From Tipula vernalis (Eukaryota; Arthropoda; Insecta; Diptera; Tipulidae), in assembly GCA_958295665.1 (NCBI GenBank), contig OY282558.1, positions 115,310,838 through 115,374,837 on the forward strand: a stretch of DNA of 64,000 bases, read 5' to 3'. Numbering within the stretch: the stretch's first letter is position 1; every line of letters begins with the position of its first letter. The notes under the pieces were generated by a model. It was not told where the DNA came from. It ran no database searches and was given only the letters and a program-made list of their open reading frames with translations. A program made the position numbers and the translations under genes. Below are positions 48,738 to 60,200 of the stretch, piece by piece.

Positions 48738-48780
48738 TAATTAATTAAAAGGTTACCGCTGGTGGGGTCTTTTAATTAAT
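48738..48780. other. LTR stem-loop with GGTGGGG loop (BEL element)
   Basis: The stem TTAATTAAAAG pairs with CTTTTAATTAA around a loop reading GTTACCGCTGGTGGGGT. A stem-loop with nearly the same loop but a different stem lies in each errantivirus LTR (about 52197-52242 and 63246-63293). Confidence 0.6.
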
Positions 48781-49069
48781 GAGAACAAAATCAGTTAGTG
48801 TCAATTTAAATTCTGCCTTATTTTATTCAATGCTACGCTTTATATATAATTTTAAATTTTCAATGTCAGCACAAAAATGTAAAGTATAAATCAAAAACAC
48901 TTATAGTATGCATATTATTACAAATTAAGTTAAGTGTCAGCACAATAGATACAAAAAACAACAAACACCAAAACTTTATACTTTGGTGGAAATTAAACGT
49001 TGTAATGTTGATGAGTTAAAATGATGAGTCAAAATATTCCGGGCTGTATAGTTTTGAGTAGCCTCCTAT

Positions 49070-50721
49070 TTACCCTCCACTATTTTCATCCGATCGAGGA
49101 AGAGCTGCCGGTATTAGAACCTGACCCGTTGCTTTGGTTTTAAAATATAAAATGACGAAAAGTACTATTAAGATTACTATAGTTAAGTAGGATATCGTAT
49201 AATGATGAACATCATGGTGATTCACTTGTGTTGGTAGTTGTTCCCTTTCCTTCATCACTTCTAGCTTCCTTTCCAAGCCGGTAGTTTCAATTGCTGGGAT
49301 CAGGTTAAGATTATCGGGTTTTATTGTTTTGGGTTTTATTTGCAAACTGAATTCCTTTAGATTTATCGCTCCGCTTAATATATTAGATGATTTTTCAAAT
49401 GTCTTGCTAATATTATTATGTGCTGTGCCGATAGCGATGATGACGAGATTGTCGTCCCTTAGCGTACAACCAGCATCTATCGTCATTAATCCGGACCCCT
49501 GAAGGCTATACGAATCGATGTTGGGTCTGCATATGATATCAACTGTCGTTTTATTTGTAATTACGTATATCCATTGATTTGGAGCATGCAGTTTTATCCA
49601 ATGGTTGGTTGAATTTATTTCTTTAACATTGCATCATGTGTCAAGCGTTGGTTTTCGCTGTAAGATTGCTACTTCACACTGGGTTTTGTTAGTCAATGGA
49701 TTGAAAATTGGTGATATTTCGCATAGAAATTGCATAGGTTGGAATATTTGACAACGTTTCACTTCTTCTGTTGTTAGAGTGGCAAAATGTTCTCGATGAG
49801 TGTCCATTGCTAGATATTTTGTTGATGTAGCGATGTGTGATTGAGTGCCGTTATGATTAATATCCGGAACTGGGAAGACAGCTAACAGGTTATAATCCGT
49901 TGCAAAGGATAACGGTATGATAATCTCAATTATCACATTTCGTTGTGTTACCCTACTACGTACATCCATGCTTTGATATATGTATGTATGTGCATGAGGT
50001 CATGAATATTATGGCCAGGAATGGTTATTGATGCTGGTGTATGTTGAAGAATAAATTGCAATTGGTCTTCTAATTGTGACGGCGCGAGTATCGATGGATG
50101 CAAAATACTATGATGTGCATAGTAAATAATATCAAGTAGACCATGTTGCGTATCCTCTAAGTTTTTTAGTATTAAGGTCAACTCGAGTGCGCTCATTAAT
50201 ATCAGGGGAACCCTTTCTTCGTACGTTCGATATTCGTTTAGTTGTATCATCTCCAATCTTAACCTCTGTTGATCCTTTATCAAATTGTTCAATGATGTTG
50301 TTGTGAGATTGGAATTATATTTCATCAGCTTGATTGTGTTATCGATTACTGATGTTTGGTTTCTCATTAATGCCATTAGATGCCTTTCGTTATTGTTTAT
50401 ATTCTCGAATTGGGTTTCATACTGGTTGGCCTCGCGCTGGGTAAGAATTCCAAACATGTCTCTTAAGATAATGCCTGTTGTGTTTCCTAAACCGCGCTTC
50501 ACTCGTCCACGTTCCTTATTGCTTGGTAATAGTAAAACATTGTCTGCAATCAAGTTGTTGAGCTGCCATTGAAGTTGCTGCAGGATTACGCCGCAGTTAA
50601 AACCAGACAATCCTTTACAAGCTGCTCCCAGTTCGCCTTGGGCTTGTTTAAAAGTCTCGATCTCTTCCCAATAGTACGTTATGTTGTAATAGATCACTAA
50701 TGTCCACTTCATGGCTACCAA
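49070..50721 (-). pseudogene. Env-like glycoprotein of the BEL/Pao element, broken
   Basis: The frame at 50721-49948 carries a furin-type site (RVKR) followed by GLGNTTGIILRDMFGILT, where a fusion peptide sits in insect retroelement F-like envelopes. A long helix region follows (NNERHLMALMRNQTSVI) with several NxT/NxS sites. A frameshift near 49960 leads into 49969-49634, then an in-frame TGA at 49634. The same frame resumes and ends with a transmembrane segment (SYLTIVILIVLFVILYF) and a short tail at 49070. The N-terminal hydrophobic start lies in a shifted frame near 50815. Roo-type BEL elements carry a comparable env. Confidence 0.75.
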
Positions 50722-50764
50722 TTCAAGTTTGCTTAAATTCTCGAAATATATTCCTGTTGAGTAG

Positions 50765-52045
50765 TTAAATGGGGCAACCTTGATCTGAGCTTGCGCCTGT
50801 CCTACTAATGCAGCAAATTGAGAGAAATGCTAGTGCAAGATAATTTACTTTTCTTAAATTCCTTGCTTGTCTGTGAGGCTGCACTCTTTGGTTTTGGTTG
50901 CCCTTTCCGGGCAGCGGTAGTCTTTTTTCTATAGACTGCGGACTGTTCATCTGCGTGGTTGTTCTTCCTGAATCTGTTTCGTCTAGGCTTTGTGGGGTTG
51001 GTAGTTGTTGATTTGTGCTTGTATCTTTAGTTACTACCGCATGAACGGAATCATTCTTCTTATTTTGCATGTTAATGTAGTCCTTTGGCTCGTTAGATAT
51101 CGATAGGCGGCATATTTTAGTAATATTCCTTTTAAACGTATTGTTTCTGTATTTCAGTGTGACTACTCTAACAAGCCCATCTTGTCCCGGATGAAGTTCA
51201 ACGACTCTTGCTAGTGGCCAGTGCGTAGGAGGTAGTTGTTCGTCTTTGAGGATTTCTAGTTCTCCCAATTGGATGTTAGGTTGTTTTTGCAACCATTTTG
51301 GCCTTCGTTGTAGTCGTGAGAGATATTCCATACGCCATTTTTTCCAAAATCCTTGACTGAGCTTGGTGAGCAAATTCTTGTAACGGTTTGGATACCCTCC
51401 ATATCAGGTTGTGGCAATGATATTATGGCCCGGCCTATCAGGAAATGTATCGGACTTAAAAACCCGTCATCATCTGAGTCGTTTGAGAGTGGAGCTAGTG
51501 GCCTAGAGTTCAAGCATGCCTCTATTTGAGCTAGAAGTGTTGAGAGTTCCTCAAAAGTTAATGTATGAGTTCCAATCACTTTGCGTAGATATGTTTTGTT
51601 GGCTTGACTCCAGCTTTTCATATTCCTCCAAAGTGAGGACTTCCCGGGGGTACAAAGTACCACTCAGTTCCCATCTGAGCTATTTTACCCTTAATTTCTG
51701 CTTCCTGTTGCTTTGCCTGCCTTTGCAGTTGTTTGTCTGCTCCAACAAAATTTGTACCACAGTCACTGAATATCTTCAGACAAATTCCTCTTCTTGATAT
51801 GAATCGTCGGTATGCGGCCAAAAAAGCGTCTGTTGATAAGTCACTTACAAGTTCTAGATGAATTGCCTTCGTGGCTAGGCATATGAAAATGGCAATGTAT
51901 CCCTTTGTTGTTTTGTTACATCGGCCTTTCCACAATTTTATATTAATCGGACCAGCATAGTCTACTCCGCTGTTAGTGAACGGTGGTGCTGGTGTTATTC
52001 GTTCTTTTGGTAACATGCCCATTAGCTCTCGTACAGACTATACAT
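50765..52045 (-). pseudogene. BEL/Pao integrase and C-terminal domain, frameshifted
   Basis: The first piece (52045-51618) has a Cys-x-x-Cys zinc remnant in another frame (CIVCTRAN), then PKERITPAPPFTNSGVDYAGP and SDCGTNFVGA, a BEL-type integrase core. The second (51663-51256) has TLTFEELSTLLAQIEACLNS and LSPIHFLIGR. The third (51373-50765) has FWKKWRMEYLSRLQRR and LPPTHWPLARVVELHPG with DGLVRVV, the domain that ends BEL pol. Frameshifts lie near 51640 and 51365. RT and gag should lie beyond the errantivirus to the right, outside the window. Confidence 0.85.
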
Positions 52046-52057
52046 TCATGTATAGTG

Positions 52058-53091
52058 TGTTATATATATATATATATTATATATATTTATTTGTATTCTC
52101 TTAAATCTAATTCTAACTCGCTTAAATGTTATTGTCCTAATACCTATTTCCACTAGCTGGTTATATATTTTTTTTGTAGAGAAACGAAATTGGTTCAATA
52201 ATTCCGAGCTTGCCACTGGTGGGGGCTATTACCGGAATTATGCAACTTTTCGTTATGAATTGAGAAATGCCGTTTTAGGCACGGTGTTAATAGAGCTAAT
52301 CGGATACCTTGGACAATAACTAACAAACGAAACTTGTGCGTAGCACTTATATGTTCTTTTGTCAGCTTTGTATCAAGGCCTGGGCGTGAAGGTTAGTGGC
52401 TGGAATACTTACAATTTTTCTGGATCTTGTGGTATGCTCTCTGGATCGAATTGACGAATAAACGGAAATTATATTTTATTTACCTATTTATTATTCTTTC
52501 TTTTTCTTAATAAGTGTTTACTTGGTGAAGTTTTTAGATACAATTTCTTTATTTTGTTAAAATATGCTGTTCTTATATACTAAAAAAGTGTGTAATGTTT
52601 TACACTAACAATAACATTGACACATACAATTTTTGTTGTAACCTACTAAAGTCGTTTACCCTTAAATATTTATTAAATTCGGGCAAATTGCATTTTTCAT
52701 AAAATAATTATTTAATTATTTGGGTCGTTTGATACAATGTAGTGTTGAATTGATTTTTTTGTGTATTCATCGATAAGATTATCGTTACATTCTTTTTATT
52801 GCTACCAGACAATTTTATGTGTTACAATTGTTTTCTTGTTTTCAAATATAATTGTTGTTTTTGTTATGTTTCTTATTTACTCTTATTACTATATGTTATC
52901 GTAATTTCAAGTTCGACCACCTGATTATTTTGTGTATACAATGTTTCTAACGCCTAAAAGTATGCTCGTTATACCATAAATATTTCGATACGAGCTAACG
53001 CCTATAGTTTTCAATTATTAAGAATGGTTTACAATATTGGAATGTTAAGAATGGAATGTATGTGGTGAATGATTCACAATGATTCACAACA
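52058..53091 (-). repeat. 3' LTR of the errantivirus
   Basis: 1034 bp, reading TGTTATATAT...TCACAACA on the plus strand. It begins with a TA run and contains the stem-loop at about 52197-52242. The boundary is set by the polypurine tract to its right and by the matching start of the second LTR. Confidence 0.85.
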
Positions 53092-53871
53092 TACCTTCCC
53101 TCCATATGAAGATTTTTCTGAAGGAAAAATTGTATGGGACATAAATTAGGTATACGGTTATACATATCAAATGTGTAATAATAGGACTTAATATTATGTC
53201 GTTTATAATTTAAATATTGATTGTACTTCGATGTCTACTGAACTGGGCTCACGAGCTGCTTCATGGTTCACCTTGATCTGCTGTTGTCTGGTCATTTTTT
53301 GCTCAAAGTTACTCGGATTTTTATCAGTTTACAAGTCTTTTATTTATGACACTCGGACACTACTCATCTCGTGTCTTCTGGATTCGTCTTCTGTCAAATT
53401 GATTTGGTTATGCGTTTGATGATTGGATTATTGTTTGGAGCATGACATCAGGTTATTCACTCTCACTGTTATTGAATGCTGGATGTTGATATGCCGCGTG
53501 TTCTTGAAACTTCCAGTTTGGCGATATTGAATGATTCCCGTATTACTGTGCGGTACATGACCAATTGTATCTCATGTAACTGCTTGCTACGTACTCTTGG
53601 GAAGTTGTCTGATTCACTGCGCTCTTCTGCATGCGCTGATTTCAGCATGTTTTGAAGTTGCGGGGATTTGTGGTGTGTGTCGTACTGCATATGATGTAGT
53701 TGGGTGCCGCATGTGCGTGACGAGACTTTGTAAACTTGATTTTGGATCTTTTCGCTTAATTGAGTGTTGTGGTTACTGCTCTTCTCTGGTCTTGGATTTC
53801 TCAGTTACAATATTTTGATTCAGTTGCGCTAAATTACGATTCTTAATCTACTATGACAAAATGTGTTCGTT

Positions 53872-53903
<32 letters not shown>

Positions 53904-54336
53904 CTAGGTTACTTAATACAAAAATAAACGTACAATGAATGAATTTGAAAAGAAAGGTTTGTTTTGTAATTTGACGCTTTTTACTATGGAATTCATACAA
54001 AAAAAACTACTTGATTTTATGAATGATGACGACTAATTATTTGTTTTTTTATGAATGTTACTTTAGGTATGTGGGTCACATACACATTTATTTTGTTATT
54101 CATTGTACTTTTGTTATAAAAATTTTCTTTTTCTATATTAAAATTTCCTTTCTATATTAACATTTAAGGGAATTTCTATTTGTTCAAACTTTTTTTTTTT
54201 TTTTTTAAAAACAGTTTTTATAATATATTCTATAATTTTAATTCGAAACATTTTTCTTTTTAATTACTTAAATTCTAGATTTATTGAGAAAATGTCTTAC
54301 TCATCTTTGTTTTCTAAACTTCGTCTATTCGTTTCT

Positions 54337-54368
<32 letters not shown>

Positions 54369-54668
54369 TACTCATGTGTGTAACCTTTTTGATTTTATTT
54401 TATTCAGAATTTGCTTTAACTTAGACTACTAATGTGAATGAACTTGAAACAATTTTTTTTTTTTTTTTTTTTTTTTTTGTTTTGTAATTAGATATGTCTA
54501 TGTCTAGTAAAAATGTTTTCTTCTTTTCTGTTTTTTTTTTTTTTTTTTTTTTTTTTGTTTGTTAGTAAAATTTTATATTCCGGATTTATCTTCCTGTTCT
54601 CCCATGTTTGTTAGTTTTTTTTTTTTTTTTTTTTTTGTTGTTTTACATGAGGGAAAAAGAGATTTTAT
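53092..54668. other. Errantivirus region between env and 3' LTR; repeated poly-T runs
   Basis: About 1.6 kb without a supported ORF. On the plus strand, T runs of 14 to about 27 bases occur near 53873, 54190, 54344, 54452, 54532 and 54617, i.e. poly(A) runs in the viral sense strand. The left part (53230-53820) is less AT-rich, with several short opposing frames that show no family motif. Confidence 0.6.
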
Positions 54669-56546
54669 TTATTCTATGTTTATTATTCTACTTCTAGATA
54701 TTTCTCTTCTTTTTGTTCTGCTTATAACTTCGTTCGGAGTTCTGACTATGGCTTCTGTGGGGATTACGTGGCTAACTTCTACTTTTGTCGAGCTTCTCCG
54801 CTTAATTATCCAAATAACTATACAGGCTATTATTATACCTGTAATAATTCCACCTGTGATGAATTTATAAATATTAACTTCATTGCTTACTCTTCTGTTT
54901 TCCCATGATCGTTGTGATTCTTCTACATCCGTGGATAATCTATCTATCTTCATTCGTTCTTTAAGGAATTCTTGGTTATAATTTCTAAAATCTGCTACAG
55001 CTATCGTTCTGGGAAGTGTGAGGGTTGAGACGTTACCAACTTCTAATTTGCTGGTGTCTATTGTTTCTGGGAAATATGTTCGGTTTGGCTGGGTAATTGA
55101 TACTTCTTTGAGTTTGGAGCCAGTAACCGGGAGGATAAAATCTTCGGAAACCACTTCACAGTCCTGTTTGAACGTGATAGTTCCTGTATCTCTTAATTCG
55201 ATTACTTGTTCTTCCTTTCCACACTTGATTTTCAGTCGCATATTGCCACTGCTGGTATACAACCAGGAATTACTGTTCACTAGCTTGGTTAAGGAATTCT
55301 TGTAGTTGTTTCTAGTTACTGCACATTTTGGTGTGTTGTGGAACGGGTTGTCAAAAAGATTTAATAAACAATTGTTCCCTTTATTCGTGATTATAGGGGA
55401 GTTACTTTCGCACACTAGTGCGGTTTTCCTGAAGTTTATGAGGACTCTGATACACTTATTGTGTTGTTCATGGGTTAATATGGTGAATTGACTTCTCTCT
55501 GAGTTTGCTGCTAATAGTTCGTCTTGGATAATATAAGACCATTGGGTATTGTTAATTACTAGAGGTGTTAGATAAATTTTATAAAGCTTGAATTCTTCTT
55601 TTATTGGGGACGGGATATCTATTTTCACTACTACTCTACCTTCAGTCTCAATTGCATCTAACTTCGTTAGCTGACTGAGGTGCTGCTCATTCAATATTGA
55701 CTTATCTATTGAGTTACTGCTAAGGTTTGTTATTATTTCCATCGTTTCTTTATACGACACAAGAAGGGGGTGTAGCTTTCTGTTTTGGATGCTACTTAGG
55801 ATATTCAGTGTTTGATCTTGGTTTTTGTTGATTACTAGGCACTTGACTAAGATTAAATTGGAGATTTCTGTGAATTTCTCGGTTAGTAGTATGAAGTTCG
55901 TTCTGTTACTCAACTCTCTCCATTTACTTGTTTGTTCTTCGATTAAAATGTTGATATCGCCCTGCATTACCTTGACTTGTGTTGAGATTTCTAGTAAGGG
56001 TTTAGATAACGTATCAAAATTTGATTTGACTACAGCTACCTGTTCTTTTACTAGTTTGAATACAGTTTCAGTGTTACTGTGTAAATCTGCTAGTTCGTTG
56101 AAAATCTTCTCTGAGTCTTCGTTGTCCATCGTACCGAATAAGAATTTTGATGCCATCCCTACGAAATCGAACAGTGATCTCTTATTTCGGTTCGAGAAAT
56201 GATGTATGGCTTGCTCGGTTTTCGTTATATCCTCAAGTTCGGACTTCAGTTCCTCAAGCATGGTGCCACAGGTGTGATTGTTTTCTACCTCTCTTATCAT
56301 TGCACATAATGTTTTGGTCTTCAATCTGCACTGTTCCAGACTCCTGATCGTGTTTGAAAAATGAGGAGGATAAAATGAGGTTAAGAGTGTAAATGTACTC
56401 TTGTAGAATCTCATTTCTTCAAGTTCCTCAAAGAAAATCCCGACACTCTTTAGCTGCTTGATTTCTACGTTTGATGTGGTGTTGGCTGTGTTCACGACGC
56501 TGTTCCAAACAATTAGAATTGATAAGGCGAGTTTGACTGGGTACAT
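54669..56546 (-). CDS. env: Envelope glycoprotein of the errantivirus
   Basis: A 625-residue product from the Met at 56546. The frame runs 33 codons further upstream through a poly-Lys stretch encoded by a poly(A) run, which is unlikely to be used. A signal peptide (LALSILIVW core) is followed by a surface domain of about 120 residues. A furin-type RNKR cleavage site follows at about residues 120-123, then a hydrophobic SLFDFVGMASKFLFGTM segment where the fusion peptide of baculovirus-F-like insect envelopes lies. Next come a long helical ectodomain with many NxT/NxS sites, a transmembrane helix (GGIITGIIIACIVIWII) and a basic cytoplasmic tail of about 45 residues. In errantiviruses env is made from a spliced RNA; I did not identify the splice sites. 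The frame is intact. Confidence 0.85.
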   Translation of the reverse strand: MYPVKLALSILIVWNSVVNTANTTSNVEIKQLKSVGIFFEELEEMRFYKSTFTLLTSFYPPHFSNTIRSLEQCRLKTKTLCAMIREVENNHTCGTMLEELKSELEDITKTEQAIHHFSNRNKRSLFDFVGMASKFLFGTMDNEDSEKIFNELADLHSNTETVFKLVKEQVAVVKSNFDTLSKPLLEISTQVKVMQGDINILIEEQTSKWRELSNRTNFILLTEKFTEISNLILVKCLVINKNQDQTLNILSSIQNRKLHPLLVSYKETMEIITNLSSNSIDKSILNEQHLSQLTKLDAIETEGRVVVKIDIPSPIKEEFKLYKIYLTPLVINNTQWSYIIQDELLAANSERSQFTILTHEQHNKCIRVLINFRKTALVCESNSPIITNKGNNCLLNLFDNPFHNTPKCAVTRNNYKNSLTKLVNSNSWLYTSSGNMRLKIKCGKEEQVIELRDTGTITFKQDCEVVSEDFILPVTGSKLKEVSITQPNRTYFPETIDTSKLEVGNVSTLTLPRTIAVADFRNYNQEFLKERMKIDRLSTDVEESQRSWENRRVSNEVNIYKFITGGIITGIIIACIVIWIIKRRSSTKVEVSHVIPTEAIVRTPNEVISRTKRREISRSRIINIE

Positions 56547-56902
56547 CTTTCCTACTTTCCTCTTTTTTTTTTTTTTTTTTAAAATTAGAAAGCAAAAAGA
56601 AAAATTTGTCGAGTTAGAACCTGATGAGGAGAAAAACGAACTCATAAGATGTGTTGTGTGAATTGTTTGATATGGGGGTTTTTAGTTTGGTGATAGAAAC
56701 GATAAGAACAAAGAAAGTCTGAAAACTCTACTTAGTTGGTATATCTCGTGTCGCCTTGTGTGAGAAGAACTAGGTGGACATACGCACGGAACGGAATGAG
56801 ATAAAACTGAAAGGCTTTATTTTATAATTTCAGAATTATTCGTCTTGAGACTAACTCATGACTCACCTATCTCATCTGAGATTAGGCTCTGTTGGTTGGT
56901 TT

Positions 56903-56944
<42 letters not shown>

Positions 56945-56950
<6 letters not shown>

Positions 56951-57238
56951 ACTATTCTTCTTGGTCCTCTTTTCCCTGTTTTGGTTATTCAGTTCTCGTA
57001 TTTTATTTTTAACTTCTATCAGCTTGGCCTCTAGTGGTAGTCTCTTCCTACCTGTGGTTATCTGGAGTATCCTGATAAGGTCATATTTTTCTCGTTTTAG
57101 TGTTTTCATTACACCTCCACTTCTTCTTTTCACATCTGGTGTCGCTTGCCTTTCTGAGGTGGTACTCGGTGCTAATAATTCTCTTCGTCTCTTGTACTCC
57201 TCTAAGCTGATGACTTTCTGTTCTGGTTTTCGTTCCAT
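56945..57238 (-). CDS. 97-residue accessory ORF between pol and env
   Basis: It starts at an ATG 31 bases after the pol stop and ends directly before a ~38-base poly(A) run (poly-T at about 56909-56946). The product is highly charged and basic (EYKRRRELL, DVKRRSGG, LKREKYDLI), with a heptad-like C-terminal half (LEAKLIEVKNKIRELNNQ) suggesting a coiled coil. I recognise no family. Errantiviruses usually have only gag, pol and env. It could be a first exon of env, an accessory protein or a remnant. The frame is intact although the DNA is otherwise tolerant of indels. Confidence 0.5.
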
Positions 57239-57269
57239 GGTTCTGTTGGAAGGGAAAGTACAAAGTTTG

Positions 57270-60200
57270 TTAATCCCTCTTCAACCTGTTGTTGTGGATG
57301 TTCTTCTCCCTTCCTCTTATATCGACTAAGGTGTTAGTAGGGGACAATGTTTTAATAACGGTGAACGGACCAACCCAAATTGGGTCTTGTTTAGTTTTTC
57401 TCATTTCGTTGCGGAGCCACACTAGATCTCCGGCGTTAACTTGGAACGAAGACGTGCCTCTGTCATAGTTTGTTTTCGCCTTCTCTTTGTTTTTAAGGAT
57501 ATTGATTCGAGCGATGTGATGAGCTAGTTGTAGGCGGGCTTTTAGTTCGCTCACATAGTCATCGTAATTATAAACCGGTTGCGGTTCTCTCCTGACTGCG
57601 GTTGGGACTAAAGCTGGACGACCGAATAATAATTCGTAAGGAGTGAAATTCGTGGAGCAATGAGGTGTTGTATTATACACAAACATCGCATAATGAACCA
57701 TTTCATCCCAATTACTATGGTCTATATCTGCAAAATTTCGGAGGTATTCTTTGAGCGTGTTATGGGATCTTTCTAGAGCTCCATTCGTCTGCGGGTGGAA
57801 ACTCGTAGTCGTCAGATGCTTGATTTTTAATAACTTGCAGATATTCTCAAACAGATTACTCATAAAGTTAGATCCCATATCAGTCAATATCTTCTCCGGC
57901 GCTCCCAACTTTGTTATGTATTGCTCGCATAGCGCCTTCGCTACTGTGGAGGCTTTTTCATCGGGCAGAGGGATGGCGCCAGAAAATTTGGTCAAGTCAT
58001 CCTGGAATGTCAGAATGTACTTGTTCCGTGAATCTGTCAAGGGTAAGGGGCCAACTATGTCTAGCGCAACACGCTGGAAAGGGTGTTCGGCTGTATTCGT
58101 TAATACTAGGGGTACTCTCGTCCTCTTACTGGCTTTATTCCTCTTACATTTCTTGCATTTCCTGACGTAATTTCTCACATCACGTAGCATGCTAGGCCAG
58201 TAGTATTCCATACGAATTCTCTTGTATGTCCTGAATACTCCTGCATGACCACCCAATGGTAAGTCATGTTTTTCGCGTAAGATTTGAGCTTTTACACTCG
58301 GGTTTATAATGATCTGGACATTCCTTTGTTTTATTCCATGATCATTTATGTTGATACCGCTTGAAAAAGGCTGGATTTCTGTTATGTGACTGCTTGGCAG
58401 GTCTACTGTTGGGGGTATTGTTGGAGGAATGGTTGGGGAAGGAAGGAGCTTCGCTTGTGCTCTCGTGATAACTTTAATTTCCTCTTGGCGTATTCTACTT
58501 AGCGCATCTGCTCCTGTATTGGCTTTACCTGAGACATGTACTACTTTGTAGTCATATTCTGCAAGCTGTAATCGCCATTTAAGGATTCTTTTCGACGCGT
58601 TCTTCAGATCGCCAACCAACGGTTTATGATCTGTTTTGATGACGAACTTTCGTCCAAACAAGTACGGTCTGAATATCTCGACTGCCCACTTCGTTGCAAG
58701 CATCTCTTTTTCGATGGTCGAGTAGTTACGTTCTGCTACTTTGAGGGAACGGCTGGCGTAGGCGATTGGCAAATCACTCCCATCATGGATTTGACTAAGG
58801 ATAGCGCCTACTCCGTACTCGCTGGCGTCTGTCGTAAGGATAAATGTTCGATCAAAATCTGGATATTGGAGGATTGGTGATGAGGTAATTTTACTTTTTA
58901 GGAATTCAAATGCGGATTGGCTTTTCTCGGACCACTCAAATTTTGTTCGCTTTTGGGTCAATTTATGCAGAGGTTCTGCGATTGTGGAAAAGGCTGGGAC
59001 GAATTTTCTATAGTAACTAGTGAGACCTAGGAAGCTCTTGGTTTCACGCATGTTCCGTAGAACTGGAAAATTAACGATGGCTTCCACTGTTTTAGGATTT
59101 GGCTTGATGCCTTGGGGAGTGATGATATGTCCTAAATATTGAATTTCTTTACTCAAGAACTGACACTTTTCCGTTTGAATTTTTAGGTTACTCCTTCTAA
59201 GAGCTGAAAATATGTCCCTTAACTTGTTGTTGTGGTCTCTTAAATTCCTTCCGTAGACAATTACGTCATCCAAGTATACGAAACACTTTAGGCCTTGCTG
59301 CCCTAGCAACACATTATTTATCATTCTTTGGAACGTACTTTGAGAATTTTTCATTCCAAAAGGCATTCTGAGGAATTCAAAATGGCCAAAATCCGTGCTA
59401 AATGCCGTTTTGTGCCTATCGATGGGATCCATTTCAATTTGGTGATACCCATTTGCCATGTCTAACGTGGAAAAATATTGAGAGTGTCCCAGTTGGTCAA
59501 AAATATCGTTAATCAAAGGGAGAGGAAACGAATCTCCTATTGTGGCTTCGTTGACTCTTCGAAAGTCTACTACTACTCTCCACTTTGGTTTACCACTTTT
59601 ATCTGGTTTCTTCGGGACCACTAGTAAAGGACTATTGAACGGGCTGGTGCTGTGAGTAATGATCTCATCATTCAGCATTTTTTTAACTTGAGTGTTGATC
59701 TCTGTTTTCAGAGTTTGTGGAACTCGGTACTGCCTTATATTAATCGGTGGTGTGTCATTGTGAAGGTTGACTTGATGCCTGACTCCGGGCACACTTGACA
59801 GTTTATCGCCTTCAATGAAGAAGATGTCTGCGAATTCCCTAATTAGTTCAAGAATAGAGGAGGATTCTTCGAAATTAAGATTCTTATCCAGGTTAGTAAC
59901 TACCTGGTTAAGAACTAAGTCATCTCTATTTTTGAAATGGTGCATATTATTGTTTTCAAACTCGTGGTTGATTTGGAGGATGTCGTACTGACTAAGCTCT
60001 GTGAGTTTCGGGACAAAATCCTCTATAATTATTTCACTAGGATTAGTATTTACAATGCTGACCTGTGCTCTCAGCATGTTGGGTTGGATAAGGCAGTTGC
60101 CAACGAATACACCTTGCATGATCTCTTCGGAATTGCATAGGTATGAATTATTTGTGGGTGTCTTGATTTGTACGATTACTTCTTCCCGTGGAGGGAGGCG

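Noticed and set aside
56547..56645. Longer env start 33 codons upstream
   Set aside because: The extra residues are mostly encoded by a poly(A) run and would bury the signal peptide, so the Met at 56546 is preferred.
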